64,000 nt of DNA from Argopecten irradians (lineage: Eukaryota > Mollusca > Bivalvia > Pectinida > Pectinidae): positions 29,389,331 to 29,453,330 of the forward strand of contig NC_091143.1 in NCBI RefSeq assembly GCF_041381155.1, in the 5' to 3' direction. The translations under genes were made by a program, and so were the position numbers. Of the stretch, positions 21,336 to 33,168 are shown in pieces (within the stretch, counting starts at the first letter, position 1; every line of letters starts with the position of its first letter). Below the pieces are notes generated by a model. It searched no databases. It was not told the DNA's origin and worked only from the letters and a program-made list of their open reading frames with translations.

Positions 21336-21865
21336 TTTGTTTGTTTGTTTGATTAATTAACGTCCTATTAACAGCTATGGTCATGTAAGGACGGCCTCCC
21401 ATGTATGCGGTGTGTTGCGTGTGTTGTGCGAGGTGCTTGTTTTGGGAGTCTGTGGTATATTCATGTTGTGTCTTCTTGTATAGTGGAACTATTGCCCTTT
21501 TTATAGTGCTATATCACTGAAGCATGCCGCCGAAGACACCAAGCAACACACCCCACCCGGTCACATTATACTGACAACGGGCGAACCAGTCGTCCCACTC
21601 CCTTTTTGCTGAGCGCTAAGCAGGAGCAGAAACTACCACTTTTATAGACGTTGGTGTGTCTCGGCCAGGGGACAGAACCCAGAGCCTTCCTCACAGGGGC
21701 GAACGCTCAACTCAAGGCCAAAAATGAGGCGGTGCCAAGGGAGGCATTAGGAAAGATAAAGTCAGTTAGGAAGAATAGAAAAGATAAGATCCTAAATTTA
21801 GTCGCCTTTTACGATCATGCAATAGGGGCAGCAGGTACAATTCTAACGCCCTACCTGCAGGGCCC
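21336..21865 (-). repeat. Full-length 530-bp SINE-like repeat with 11-bp target duplication
   Basis: The best reference copy of the family in the window. Read on the minus strand it runs from GGGCCCTGCAGGTAGGGCG to a CAAACAAACAAACAAAA tail. It is flanked by ATGCCAAAAAT at 21325-21335 and 21866-21876. The target duplication and CAAA-type tail indicate LINE-driven retrotransposition. The recurring open frame inside (MVCLGQGTEPRAFLTG) is repeat sequence read on the strand opposite to the SINE sense, not a protein gene. Confidence 0.92.
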
Positions 21866-21876
21866 ATGCCAAAAAT

Positions 21877-23400
21877 ACAATAAGTCACAGACCATATAGC
21901 TTTTATGGTGTAATCTTAATTTCTTCTCGTTACTTGATAATGAAGTTTCCCTGATGTTTACTATGCATTGAATAGCTATAATCGTATCAAGTAAAAAGTA
22001 CAAACGGGTCGGAATTCTTTTCAATTCATAGGTATATTTCCCTTGTAAACGTAACAATATTTTGGTAGACATTTGAAAAACAAATAAGTCGTTGATTAAT
22101 TTTTTTTGTGGCATTATTGTAAAAAAATCGTTCATACCATTCTTAATGAAAATCCTTTTAGACATCTACAAAACAGCCGACGTTATTACTTAGTTACCAC
22201 CCGTCCCCTGATCGTCCGGTGATACGCACTTAGTTCATCACTGTGATAATGGTGTGTGATGTCGACAAAGACTTACTTGGAAGACATGTCAAGGCTTAAC
22301 TGTCCTATGGACAACCAGTGTCATTGTGTAGCGCTGTGTTAATGTCTGTATGTGATTGAGTTATAGTGTAATTGTGCCATCAATGATTTCGTAGTCAGTT
22401 CTATTGTACATAGTATAGAGAACCAACTAAATAATTTTAGATAGACCACAGTGTTAAAGATTGTTTTAGATTTGTAGTGTAATATTAAAAAGTTGAATAT
22501 TAGTTAGCTGTTGTGTTCTATAATTAAAGTCTATATTCTCATATAACACTAGATAAAAAAAGTTTGGATCATCCAGCTCAAACTCCAACATAGGTACATG
22601 TAGTCAGGAGCATTTTGCACCAACAAATTATGAAATTCTAATCTAATCTTTTACCAATTCATTATCAAAATTGATATTTTGAAAATAAACTAAATCTCAA
22701 TCTGAATTTCCAAATTCATATGATTATCTAGCAATAATTACCTGTCAGGAAACAGTTTTACTTTTCTAATGCATAATTAGTCGGCCAAGCAGCGGCTGGA
22801 TCAAAATTCCATCCTGGGCTCACTTTTTTACACAAAGGGGCTATTTCGAAGGTCTTTATTTTCTTTCAAAATTGAATTAGTCAGTAATATATATATATAA
22901 ATACAACTGCAGTTATTAATACGTTTTATGGTTAATATAATCGTTCACTTAAAATAAACGTTTAGGAACGTTTGCACCAAATAACAGATGAACTGTCCTT
23001 GTAGTAGGCACTTTTAGAAACACCTATTATGATTGCAGCCAAAACAGACGTCTTAGACAATATCTGCTGAAGGCATTGCATCACTTATCTAACGCTAGCA
23101 CGTCCGCGCAGACGTATTAACTCGTTAATCGCTATTGTGGATGCCCTTTTCCGGGTGCGGCTGGTGCTGAAAGTCACTACAACGCTACAGTGTCCACGCC
23201 ACGTCCCATAGTTACAACATAGCTGTTATAACCACAAGAGACATAATGATAGATTGGGATCAAATTATCGATAGGGTTACTCTAATGTAATTAGAAATAG
23301 AACTTTTAGGGACAATAACGTCACCGCCAGGACGGTTAGGTAAATAATGACCTACTGGTATGTTTTAAGGGGGAAACGTGAATGGGGATCACCGTCATGT
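21877..23400. other. Unassigned non-coding DNA upstream of a possible promoter
   Basis: No coding frame supported. It becomes less AT-rich from about 23050 toward the candidate promoter at 23432. Confidence 0.4.
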
Positions 23401-23431
23401 GATGTCTATCAGCCGGTCACATACGTTGATG

Positions 23432-23536
23432 TATAAATGACCATTCCTGACCGCATAGTAGTCCATCTGCCCTCACATACGGGCTAGAATCATTACCCTC
23501 CGTCCCAATTGAATTATTGATCGGTGTAACAATGGT
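23432..23536 (+). promoter_or_regulatory. Candidate TATA promoter and first exon ending at its start codon
   Basis: TATAAA at 23432-23437 is followed 95 bp later by aacaATGgtaagc: an ATG (23532-23534) joined directly to a consensus 5' splice site (23535 onward). A first coding exon with only the start codon is seen in many animal muscle and cytoskeletal genes. No matching second exon was found downstream, where a SINE and a Mutator-like element have inserted. It could be chance. Confidence 0.3.
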
Positions 23537-23638
23537 AAGCATATGTTTTTCTCGTCTTTCTTGATTTTTAACATTGAGCTAAGTTTGCTTTTATGTCACC
23601 ATTTGACCCATATACAAAGGTTTTTTTTGCTGGTTTGG

Positions 23639-23895
23639 ACTGGTTCACCCGTTGTCAGTATAATGTGACCGGGTATGGTGTGTTGCTTGGTGTCTTCGGC
23701 GGCATGCTTCAGTGATATAGCACTATAAAAAGGGCAATAGTTCCACTATACAAGAAGACACAACATGAACATACCGCAGTCTCCCATAACACGCACCTCG
23801 CACAACATATACGCAGCACACCGCATACATGGGAGGCCGTCCTTACATGACCATAGCTGTTAATAGGACGTTAATTAATCAAACAAACAAACAAA
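23639..23895 (+). repeat. SINE-like repeat (530-bp family), 5'-truncated
   Basis: The last 257 bp of the family, from ggttcacccgttgtcag to the CAAACAAACAAACAAA tail. 5' truncation is typical of LINE-mobilised copies. Confidence 0.88.
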
Positions 23896-24924
23896 TGGAT
23901 GGATGAATGAATAGGTTATTTAGAACAGATCCTTCTGTATTCAGTGAGTTCTGTGTTTGAATAACTTTATCTTTTGAGAGGCTACAGTAAATTCCTATGT
24001 CGTATAAGTGGTACGCGGTTAAAACGGCCCCACTGTAAAAACGGCCCCAGTCAGAACGGCCCCAGTTAAAACGGCCCCAATTTATATATGTAATATACAA
24101 CTACTACTTAGTCATGTATTTTATGTGCATTACTATATCATAATATTGTTGTTGCAATGAAAATAGCCAATAATATACGTGTACAAAATATCACTATTAC
24201 AATTTTATATCTATAAATCATATCAGACATTATAAAAACCCGGTAAAGTATTTTATTCATCTTTCGATAATTAATTGTATGTATACATGGAAATTTGATT
24301 AATTATTTCATCCATTTATTTAAAACGATATATGAGCTTTTATCCAAGATATAGATATTGAGAAACTATGTTTTAAAAACTGACGTGACGGAGATTAATT
24401 AACACCTTCGCGCGTGTTCAAACAAGGTAATTCAGATGTTTAGATTATTTATTTTAAGGTACCGTAATGCTTATACAGTAATAAGATTCTATAAATGTTA
24501 AAATACTGTTACAAATATAATAGAATATCAGTTATTCTTATGTTTATAAAACATTATATTTATATAGACGTTAACTATACCACATGTATAAAGTTTAGTA
24601 GAAATGTATAATTGCCTTATATGGATAGTACGGCTATTGACCAATCAAACGTTAGGTCCTATAACTATAACAATAAAACAAGGAACTATTGATGGGAATA
24701 ACTTGAAATATTTAAAACAATTATATTGAACTATTCATTATACCATTATATCTATTTTTTTTCATTTAGGAAATTCATTAGATAGTTAAGAAAATTTTAA
24801 TTTCAATTTTATTGAACCTATTCATTATATTATATCATTATATATCTATGTTCATTTAGGAAATGTATTAGATAGTTAAGAAAATGTCATTTATGTACCA
24901 TAATTTCTAGGTATTACTATTGAG

Positions 24925-25098
24925 ATGTACCGCGCGACCATGAGAGGTAACGGCGAAGGACTTCTCCATTGGTATTGTAGAGATTGCGAACCACCGGAGT
25001 TGTCAATCACGGCATTAACGGATCCGGAGAGCGACGACCAGCCTCCCATTTTGGAGCTTTCCGCTGCAGTAGAGCCAACTCTACCGCACATGGACGAG
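24925..25098 (+). pseudogene. Possible MULE transposase exon remnant
   Basis: An open stretch reading RGNGEGLLHWYCRDCEPPEL, more GC-rich than its surroundings, ends at a good donor (gag|GTAAGA at 25099). A second open stretch with an AG acceptor follows at about 25266-25380 (PPVLELSSPIPPPAFRSF). The Cys pair in WYCRDC could be part of a zinc site. The link to the transposase is inferred from position inside the element. Confidence 0.4.
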
Positions 25099-26250
25099 GT
25101 AAGAACAGCAAAACACAATGCAACATAACGATAGCATTTGTAATTGACCCTATAACTTTATTTGTATGTGTGTTATATATATTTTTTTCAATGAACACAA
25201 AGACACGTTTAATATGAATTTGACAACGAGTATGACATTTATTTATTATTTGTATCTTTTTATTAGCCGCCTGTGTTGGAGCTGTCTTCCCCCATCCCAC
25301 CACCCGCTTTTCGTTCATTCTCCACTAAATTGCATGTTTTCAGAAACTGTGATGTGAATTTATCTCTGTGGGAAAGTGGCATCTTAGGTAATCAAGTACA
25401 TAGTAGTAACGTATCTGTTGATGTCGTTGCGTAACATGTATATTTTCAAGATTAGATCGCACCTGTCCATTTAATTGTTAATGGATGTGTCCTTGTCATA
25501 AAGGTAAAAGTTAGTATACATATTAAAGTTCATTATCACGGAGAAAACGTGGACATTTGATAATACATTAATTGTGTACATGACTTTATTTGTTGGTAAC
25601 GTATCTGCCAGCATAGTTTGTGACAATGATAAAATGATTTATATAAAAAATATCTAAGCATTTTGTGTGCCAATACTTGTCTATTCTCATTGCGTATGCT
25701 AATATCTATGATATGATAGAAAAAAATGTAACATTTACCCATTTCCTTAGTCACAGTTGATTTATGAAATACATTATAGCTTAAGAGGACAGTCGAAATT
25801 CGTCACGAGAGCCATATTTAATGTGATGATGAGAAAAATCTTAATTGGTCAGAGGAACAACACTTGATTATTTTCGAAGATCAATCAATATATTTTACGT
25901 GTGAAACAAACATGATATACAAACATGGTTTTTAAGTCCCGATATTGATAGAGGACAGTTAATAATGGAATTTGTACATTTAGTGGAGAATGAACGTTTT
26001 GAGCGTTTTGACTCCACCTTCATTGGCGACAGAGGTGTTACTAGGTATGAATAATGTTGATTATGATGATATATATACATTGTTTGGTAAATTGAAGTCT
26101 ATTTAATGAATTAACATTAATAATGGTAAGTATATCCAACATACATGTAGCATACAAGTTATTATAATTATCTTTAAGTAATTCAACTTATTTATATCTT
26201 TAGGAGCTTTGGCGTATCCCCTGTTCGTCCTGATGCTACTTTTCCTGTAG

Positions 26251-26535
26251 AGGAGAGACCCATGGCATCACAGGCTGAACGGTAAGGCTGGACGCGCCAA
26301 CTTGCCGTTCTACATGATGGTCCCTCTGCTACTGCAAGAAGCCTCCCTGGTGACGATCCAGATGCGCCTGGTCTCCCAGAACGCCCTCCAGCGCCACCAG
26401 AGGACCACATATCGAAGGATCCAGGGAAAGATCACTGAGCTGTGGGACGACTATGATGCTGATAGGATTTCCACTTCAGCCTTCCTCAGGAGAGTCGGAC
26501 ACATCTATGCACCGCGACCCGCGACGGAACAGTGA
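26251..26535 (+). pseudogene. MULE transposase C-terminal fragment
   Basis: The frame RRDPWHHRLNGKAGRANLPF, then MVPLLLQEASLVTIQMRLVS, RHQRTTYRRIQGKITELWDD and a terminal FLRRVGHIY runs to a TGA at 26535. W-H-RLN...R-LPFY--VPLL-EA and R-Y--IQ-K--LW--Y are the usual end of FLYWCH/MULE transposases. The frame is closed by a stop just upstream (26248-26250), and a different frame crosses the same bases from an AG acceptor at 26203. The fragment is therefore not expressible as it stands. Confidence 0.7.
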
Positions 26536-26547
26536 TTCGCTTTGGAC

Positions 26548-26735
26548 ATCTACGCGATCGGATATTATGTGACTTAATGTTTTCCTTCTACGCGATCGGA
26601 TATGTGATTTCAGTGTTTCCCTTCAACGCGATCGGATATAATGTGACTTTAGTGTTTTCCTTCAACGCGATCGGATATAAGTGACTTTAGTGTTTTCCCG
26701 GACTTCTACGCGATCGGATATGTATGTGATTTTAT
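26548..26735 (+). repeat. Tandem repeat built on CTACGCGATCGGATAT
   Basis: Five imperfect units of about 40-50 bp, each with ACGCGATCGGATAT and most followed by GTGAYTTTAGTGTTTTCC, lie directly downstream of the transposase fragment inside the MULE. Confidence 0.85.
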
Positions 26736-27244
26736 AACTAGTGATTCTGATATATTTGATTTTTATAGACTTTAAACAATCGTGTGGCTCTTGCAGAACG
26801 TGGCAAGAGCTGGGCAACACGTGAAACTGCGGAGGCAGGTTCAGTGTTGGCAGACACCCTCTAATAAAATTAATAAAATTCAATAAATAAAATGTACTTT
26901 TTATATTTACCACTTTTTGTTTATTTTATATTTAGTATATTATGGATATGCATCTAAATGCATTGACACATAATAGTCTACCGTGGAATTCATTAAAGAA
27001 AATAATTTTATGAATACACATATTAATTAACAAGACATAATGTTATATTATTACATGATATACATAGATATGTTAATATATAAATCTAATACCATATATT
27101 TATATTGCTACGGGGCCGTTTTAACTGGGGCCGTTCTGACTGGGGCCGTTATTGCAGTGGGGCCGTTCTGACTGGGGCCGTTTTTACAGTGGGGCCGTTT
27201 TAACTGGGATTCGTATAAGTCAATCCATTTGTATGTTGGTTAGT

Positions 27245-27487
27245 TTGGTGTATTAAATTAACGTCATAAAAAGATATGGTCATTTAATGAAGAACGGCCT
27301 CCCAAGTGTTGCAATCTGTGGATGTCTGTTTTAAGAGGCTGCCGTATATTCGTGTTGTGTCTTCACTAAGCACGAGCAGAAACTTCAACTTCTATAAACT
27401 TTGGTGTGTCTCGGCCAGGGGACAGAACCCAGAGCCTACCTCACAGAAGCAAATACTCGATTGAAGGCCAAAATTGAGGCGGTGTTA
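27245..27487 (-). repeat. SINE-like repeat (530-bp family), internally deleted and diverged
   Basis: Tail part (attaaattaacgtc...) joined directly to the head-proximal part (agcaggagcagaaac class) with the middle missing. It abuts the right end of the MULE. Confidence 0.7.
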
Positions 27488-27740
27488 GAGTAAATCAAAA
27501 GCGACAGGAAATTGGCTTAAAGTGCAACGAATGATTTTTAGAGACTCAAAAAGATGCTATAGAATGTGCAAAACCTGACTGTTCTGATGAGGAGAATGTC
27601 TGTCCTTCATCATATATTTTTCGAACGTCAGGAACATAAAGAGTGGATCAGACGGCTGTCAAATTTACTGGCATATGTGTTGATTGCAGACACTAGCGGA
27701 TTAGTCTCAATCGCGAGATCTTTGCCTGGAACAACAGGCA

Positions 27741-28026
27741 ACTGACAACAGGCGAACCAGTCGTCCCACTCCCGTTATGCTGAGCAGGAGCAGAAACTAC
27801 CACTTTTACAGACTTTGGTGTCTCTTGGCTAGAGAACAGAATCCAGAGCCTACCTCACAGGGGCGAACCCTCAACAGTAGTCCAAAAGTGAGGCGGTGTC
27901 AAGGCAGACGTTAGGAAGAACAAAATGAGTTAGGAAGGAAAGAAAAGATAAGATCCTAAATTTAGTCGTCTTTTACGATCACGGAAAAGTTGTAGCAGGT
28001 ACAATTCTAGCGTCCTATCTACAGGG
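27741..28026 (-). repeat. SINE-like repeat (530-bp family), head half
   Basis: From gacaacaggcgaaccagtcg to the head hairpin (ctatctacaggg). Diverged from the 21.3-kb copy. Confidence 0.75.
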
Positions 28027-29437
28027 TCATAAAACAGTGTGTAATTTACCTTTAAGTGGCCATAACGGTTGTTTACAACATAAATATATAAATCATTAAG
28101 AATTTACGTCATGAGGTATGATTATTTCAAAATTCCACAATGTGCTGGTTGAAAAGAATATAATTTATAAAGTATCTAACCTCGTTAGGAAGATGCATGC
28201 ACTTTATGTTTATAATTTATGCGAGTTAAATACGTTTTACATTTGTCGACATAAACATTTTATCAATTTTAACGCAATTGGAACCTGTTTTCTTGTTGTT
28301 ATTTACGATGTTTCACGGTGCAAAATACTTAGCGTACTATAAAGAAGTACTAGACCACAGGTAACCATTAACCATTAACAGCATGCCACAGGAAGCATAT
28401 CGATAGAAGTGGAACAGCCATATCACTTAAAGTGAGAACTTCAACATGAAGAAGGTGATTATTTAACGAGATAGACATTAGTATGTCTATTACGGAAGTA
28501 TGTCTATTACGGAACAGAAACTTCATTCACATTTGATTAACAAACAACAACACTGATAAGTTAGGATGTTCAATAGACGGTTGTCTTATAAAGGTCGCCA
28601 GGTATCCTCATCTGGTTCTTTAAACATAGAAACAATTTATTTAGTGTTGTAATAGTTTGTTCCATTTTGCTATACATCCTAATACCTATAAAGACTATGC
28701 TCCTTGTATTCAACTTGCATGTTTTTAGACACAAGAAAAAAAAACCAATAATATTTGAAGAAAATTGCTTAATCGGCAATCATCTTTTTATTAGATTAAT
28801 TGTATACAAATCCTACTTACTTTAATCGTTATTAAAATATGGTGTATTATGATCTTATGAAGCTCTAGAGAGCCAAACTACATTTCAGTTTGAACACTAC
28901 AACCTGAAGCGATATCAACCGAGCGCCCTACCCTAAAGACAGTAGTAGAGACCAAACTAGCCCCGGAATGATACTTCAGTCTTCAGTAGGGAATAGAACT
29001 AGAGCTTGAAGAACAGTCAAACCAAATGTATTCCCCATAAATCAATCTTTGTTTGTACATTTGATTAATTAACGTCTTATTTACAACCCAAAAGAGAATA
29101 TGCATGTATGTGTGTGATTAGCCACTGGTCACCATGACAACCTGAACGTGTTACATTAAACCCATTCCCTAGATAGGTTGCGCGTAGTTATACGCAGAGT
29201 ACAGGGTACGTAACCATAGGGATAATGGTAAAGGTGCAACTAATTTGTAAATATTTTGACAATCTCTGGTAAAAAATGGAAATATGATAAAGCCTGAAAA
29301 AACTACAAAGGCAATAATATGATCCCAAGTAATCTATCAAACTTGTTTCATCCTTCAGTAGTCTATAATAATCCATACACTTTAAGAAATATGGACAACT
29401 TCCGAATTCCAAATTATCGAATTTCAGGCCAGACACT
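28027..29437. other. Unassigned non-coding DNA
   Basis: No gene seen. A short tandem gtatgtctattacgg pair lies near 28480-28510, and a SINE-tail scrap (gattaattaacgtc) at about 29060. Confidence 0.4.
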
Positions 29438-29441
29438 TTAA

Positions 29442-30189
29442 GGATGTACTCCTCTGAGAAGTCAAAATTTTCTTGTATTAAACTTTTTTTCTCATATAGA
29501 TTTTTGGAAAGAGGAGTTCATACCATGAAAGAAAATGAAAGAAAAAACATATGTCCGTGTGCTCGTTTTTGAGCTTCTGTCACTCAAAGATACCTAGTTG
29601 ACAAAATATTGGATTTTATGGGAATTTTGTCGTTTTGACCATATACACAAGATATTAAAGCCTTAATTTCCTAATGAGGTGTTTGATATGTATTTATGTT
29701 TGTAGAATTTATTTTCCAGTAGTCTTCTTTTAAAATATACCAGTTTTGATCAAAAAGACTAATATTTTTTCTCAGAATAACAAGATATGCTACCCCTACC
29801 CCTTAATTTTGAGCTACAAAATGCACCATTTTCAGCCATTTTTGCCAAATCTAACCCTTTATAGAAAAAGTTCTGGTATTAAACTTTTGTTAATATTTTG
29901 CTGGTGCAGTGATGATATAAGTAAAAACAATTTCAGTAAAAAATGGTAAAACTGTGGCTCTACTTGAAGCGAAAAAAGACACAATTTCAAAATGGCCGCC
30001 AAATGGGCCATTTCTTAAAATCCCCGTATAAAAAAATCTGCTAAAGTTAGAACTGTAATTTTTTGACAAAATTTGCAACTGGCAACTTGCTACAGATATT
30101 GATAAATTGTTTTTGAAAATCTCATAACTTCTTTGATCTTTGTCGAAACGAGACTTCAAACGGGACTGAAACCTCAGAAGAATACATCC
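29442..30189. mobile_element. 748-bp MITE with TTAA target sites
   Basis: TTAA lies on both sides (29438-29441 and 30190-30193). The inverted ends are GGATGTACTCCTCTGAG and, on the other strand, GGATGTATTCTTCTGAG. No coding sequence. A TTAA duplication points to a piggyBac or Kolobok parent, and the terminal sequence alone does not decide which. Confidence 0.8.
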
Positions 30190-30723
30190 TTAACAACATT
30201 GATGCCAATATTAAATCCCTAACTTTCTCTTCTTTTAAACTAGCTCGCTTCTAACCTATTTCTACTAGTCTACCATTTTACTTTAATTATGTGTGCCAGA
30301 ATTATGCTATTGGTCGTGCTTTAATGACTTATACATAAAAGTAAATTTTTTTTTCTTTGGCTTGGAAAGTAAATTGTAGATTTTGAACTTAATATAATTG
30401 TATATCTTGTTATTATGTACATTATATGTTAAAGTTATTATTGTTACCTTTGTCATCACTTGAAAATAGTAACATATTAATTGGAGAAGGCTTCATCAGT
30501 TTGAATAACTTCTGCCTAATCCCATTGTACTTGTCAAAAACATTAAAACATGTTTTATAGTCAGAACGATAAAGCCGGTGTAGCCTTGTCCACTATGGGT
30601 CATGGAATGTTTGTTTATTTTGCAGGAAGGAACTTAATTATGATGAGGGAAAGCAAAGGATTTCCAGCGTCAGGAGACTATAAGAGGGAAGGAGCCTTGG
30701 AAAAGAGGAGGGATGTCCTATCG

Positions 30724-31142
30724 TTGTTTGATTTATTTACGTCATATTAATATCCAGGGTCATGTAAGGACGGCCCCCTTTGTATACTGTGTGTAGTGTG
30801 TATGAAGTGTATGGTGTGTGTTTTGGGAGACTGAGGTATATTCGTCTTGTATCTTCTTGTATAGTAAAACTCCTTTTTATAGTGCTATATCACTGAAGCA
30901 AGCAACAGACCGGTATGGTGAGCGCTATGCAGGTGCAGAAACTACCACTTTTAATGACTTTTGTGTGTCTTGGCAAGGGGACAGAACCAAAAGCCTACCT
31001 CACAGGCAAGCGCTAATCAAAAAGCCAAATGTGAGGCGATGTCAAGGACCCTTCAGGTAGGGCGTTAGAAATATACCTGCTGCCCCTGTTGCATTAATCG
31101 TAAAAGGCACCTAAATTGAGGATCTTATCTTTCCTCTTCTTT
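30724..31142. repeat. Two joined fragments of the 530-bp SINE-like family
   Basis: A minus-strand copy lacking part of its middle (30724-31048) is followed directly by a plus-strand head fragment (31049-31142, ttcaggtagggcgttag...). Confidence 0.75.
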
Positions 31143-31321
31143 CAATACATACATATCTTATTTATATCCATTTTGCGTTGTTTCCCAAGGATCAGTACTC
31201 AATCAATCTTCATTCAATATTGATGTTTATATTCCACTGTTCCAAATGGGTCAGTGCTCAGTCCATGTAAGGAATTTACTTACCCTGATGTTTCACACGG
31301 TCTAGTGGTCGGCGAGTGTTC

Positions 31322-31560
31322 TAGGTCACCTGACACGTATTTCTTATCGCCTGTTGTCTGTCGTTGTCCGCAAATTCAATAAACTTTTGCACAAACCTTC
31401 TAAGACATAGTTCTAATCAATATTGTGGATTACATGGCTCGCACCCCCGAGGAGCTGTGGGAAGGGTGAAAGACGTATGGTCACTTTCCGCCTGTCGCGA
31501 CCTATGCCTCGCACAGCCCTTGCTGAAGCTAAAAAGTCACGTGACGTATTAAATAATGGA
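31322..31560 (+). repeat. Pearl-like repeat family B, 5' end fragment
   Basis: Starts TAGGTCACCTGA, then the diverged leader also seen at 35583 and 42079 (aaaccttctaaggcata, ggctttgggaggg equivalents). No 3' end. Confidence 0.6.
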
Positions 31561-31891
31561 TCTCCCATGTCAAAAATAGATTGCCACTAGTAGTCTATTT
31601 CATTGTTCGCATAATAAACGACAAATGTATTCCTTAATAATATAAAGTTGAAGTCTATTAATAATACTTACTAATCCAAATTGTTTCTTTCCCTAACAGG
31701 GTCGACGTGTCTCGATGTACATATACAATTTATACGAGATATCGTTTATTATAAGGCGTTTTTTTTAATAATAATTGTATCATCTTTATTTATGACGGTA
31801 CTTATTTGATATCACATATAATTTAAAATATCTATTTGATGTGACAAAACAAAGGGTATCTTTTGATTGTTAAAATAAAAATAATAAATAG

Positions 31892-31965
31892 ACCTGTTAG
31901 TGATTCGAACACAGAACCTTTAAAACTTAGTACCACGTCTCAACTATCTGAGCTACTCACACTTG
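31892..31965 (-). repeat. tRNA-like sequence (SINE head or pseudo-tRNA)
   Basis: On the minus strand: A box TAGCTCAGATAG and B box GTGTTCGAATCAC at tRNA-like spacing. The acceptor stem does not pair well. An equivalent lies in the duplicated copy at about 37962-38035. Confidence 0.5.
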
Positions 31966-32440
31966 ATACCTTATGTTGTTCCGATATTAATTCAAACGCA
32001 GTCTGGATGATATTGAATTAAATTATATTATCAATCACTTTTTCTCGTTTTTCGACACGAGCGTATCGGAGGATCACATTTTGGGAATAGGATTAAAATT
32101 GTATTTTACTACACTGAATAAAATGAGGCATAGTAAAAGTTGGTTCTCTGATGGGCTCTATAGGGAAAACCCGAGCAAAAGTAGCAAATCGGACGATGAT
32201 GCAGTTTTGTGGTCTTTTTATTAATTATCTACTGCAATTAACAATTTAGGTTTTTCCCCAAAATAAAATCGCTTATCTATCAGATGTGAATGATATGTAT
32301 TCAGAAACGTCATATTTTGATATTTATTTTTCGATTTTGAAAACCTGTAGGTCGAAACCGGCCGATATACGCCATGCCTCTTTAATTTTCAAAAATAGTT
32401 TTACTTTCAGATATGGCAGGATCAAATACTCTTCATAAGC

Positions 32441-33168
32441 GCCCTGCAAGTAGGGCGTTAGAATTGTTCGAGAACAAATACACGTAACCGCACTTTTGGC
32501 CTTTAGTTGAGCGTTCGCCCCTGTGAGGAAGGCTCTGGGTTCTGTCCCCTGGCCGAGACACACCAAAGTCTATAATCTGTAGACTTGTCGTATAATTTTT
32601 CTTCGGAAAAAAACATCATATTTATAAGTGTAACAAAAATAATATCTCGCTGTGAATTTGATATTTTATACGGTTCAGTTTTATTGTAGGTCTAAAGACA
32701 ACACCATTATCTGTCTACAAGTATTTTGAGCTACAATATTGCAGCTAGAATCGTACCTTCGGTCACTATTGCATTAATCGTAAAAGGCAACTAAATTTAG
32801 GATATTATCTTTTTTCTTCTTCCTAGCAATCTTTCTGTTGAGCGCTTGCCCCTGCGAGGAAGGCTTTATGTTCTGTCCTCTGGCTGAGACACACTAGTCT
32901 ATAAAAGTGTTAGTTCCTGCTTAGCGCTTAGCATACCGGAAGTTGGACGACTGGTTCGCCCGTTGTCAGTATAATGTAACCGGGAAGGGTATGTTGCTTG
33001 GTGTCTTCGGCAGCATACTTCGGTGGTATAGTACTATAAAAAGGGCAAGAGTTCCACTATACAAGAAAACACAACACATTTATTCCACAGTGTCCCAAAA
33101 CACGCATCTCACACACAAGACACCACATACTCGGGAGGTCGTCCTTAAATGATCCTGGCTGTTAACAT
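32441..33168 (+). repeat. Fragments of the 530-bp SINE-like family (copy 1 of the duplication)
   Basis: A short internally deleted head (32441-32574) and a longer diverged copy (32768-33168) lie in the same orientation with about 190 bp between them. Both recur at 38516-38650 and 38841-39245. Confidence 0.75.

Larger units (their letters stand above)
24010..27210 (+). mobile_element. Mutator-like (MULE) DNA transposon, 3.2 kb, decayed
   Basis: The 10-bp sequence TCGTATAAGT flanks both sides (24000-24009 and 27211-27220). MULEs make 9-10 bp duplications. Both ends carry GTTAAAACGGCCCC followed by further GGCCCC units spaced by CACTGT, CAGTCA or CAGTT: four units at the left, six inverted at the right. 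Inside is the C-terminal part of a MULE-type transposase (26251-26535) and a possible earlier exon (24925-25098). The central transposase domain is absent, so the copy is internally deleted. Confidence 0.8.

Noticed and set aside
24891-25318. Several overlapping open frames on both strands inside the MULE
   Set aside because: Only the frame with the donor site at 25099 has supporting context. The others are shadows.
31892-31965. Functional tRNA gene in the duplicated segment
   Set aside because: Box motifs are present, but the acceptor arm does not close. Kept as a tRNA-like sequence only.
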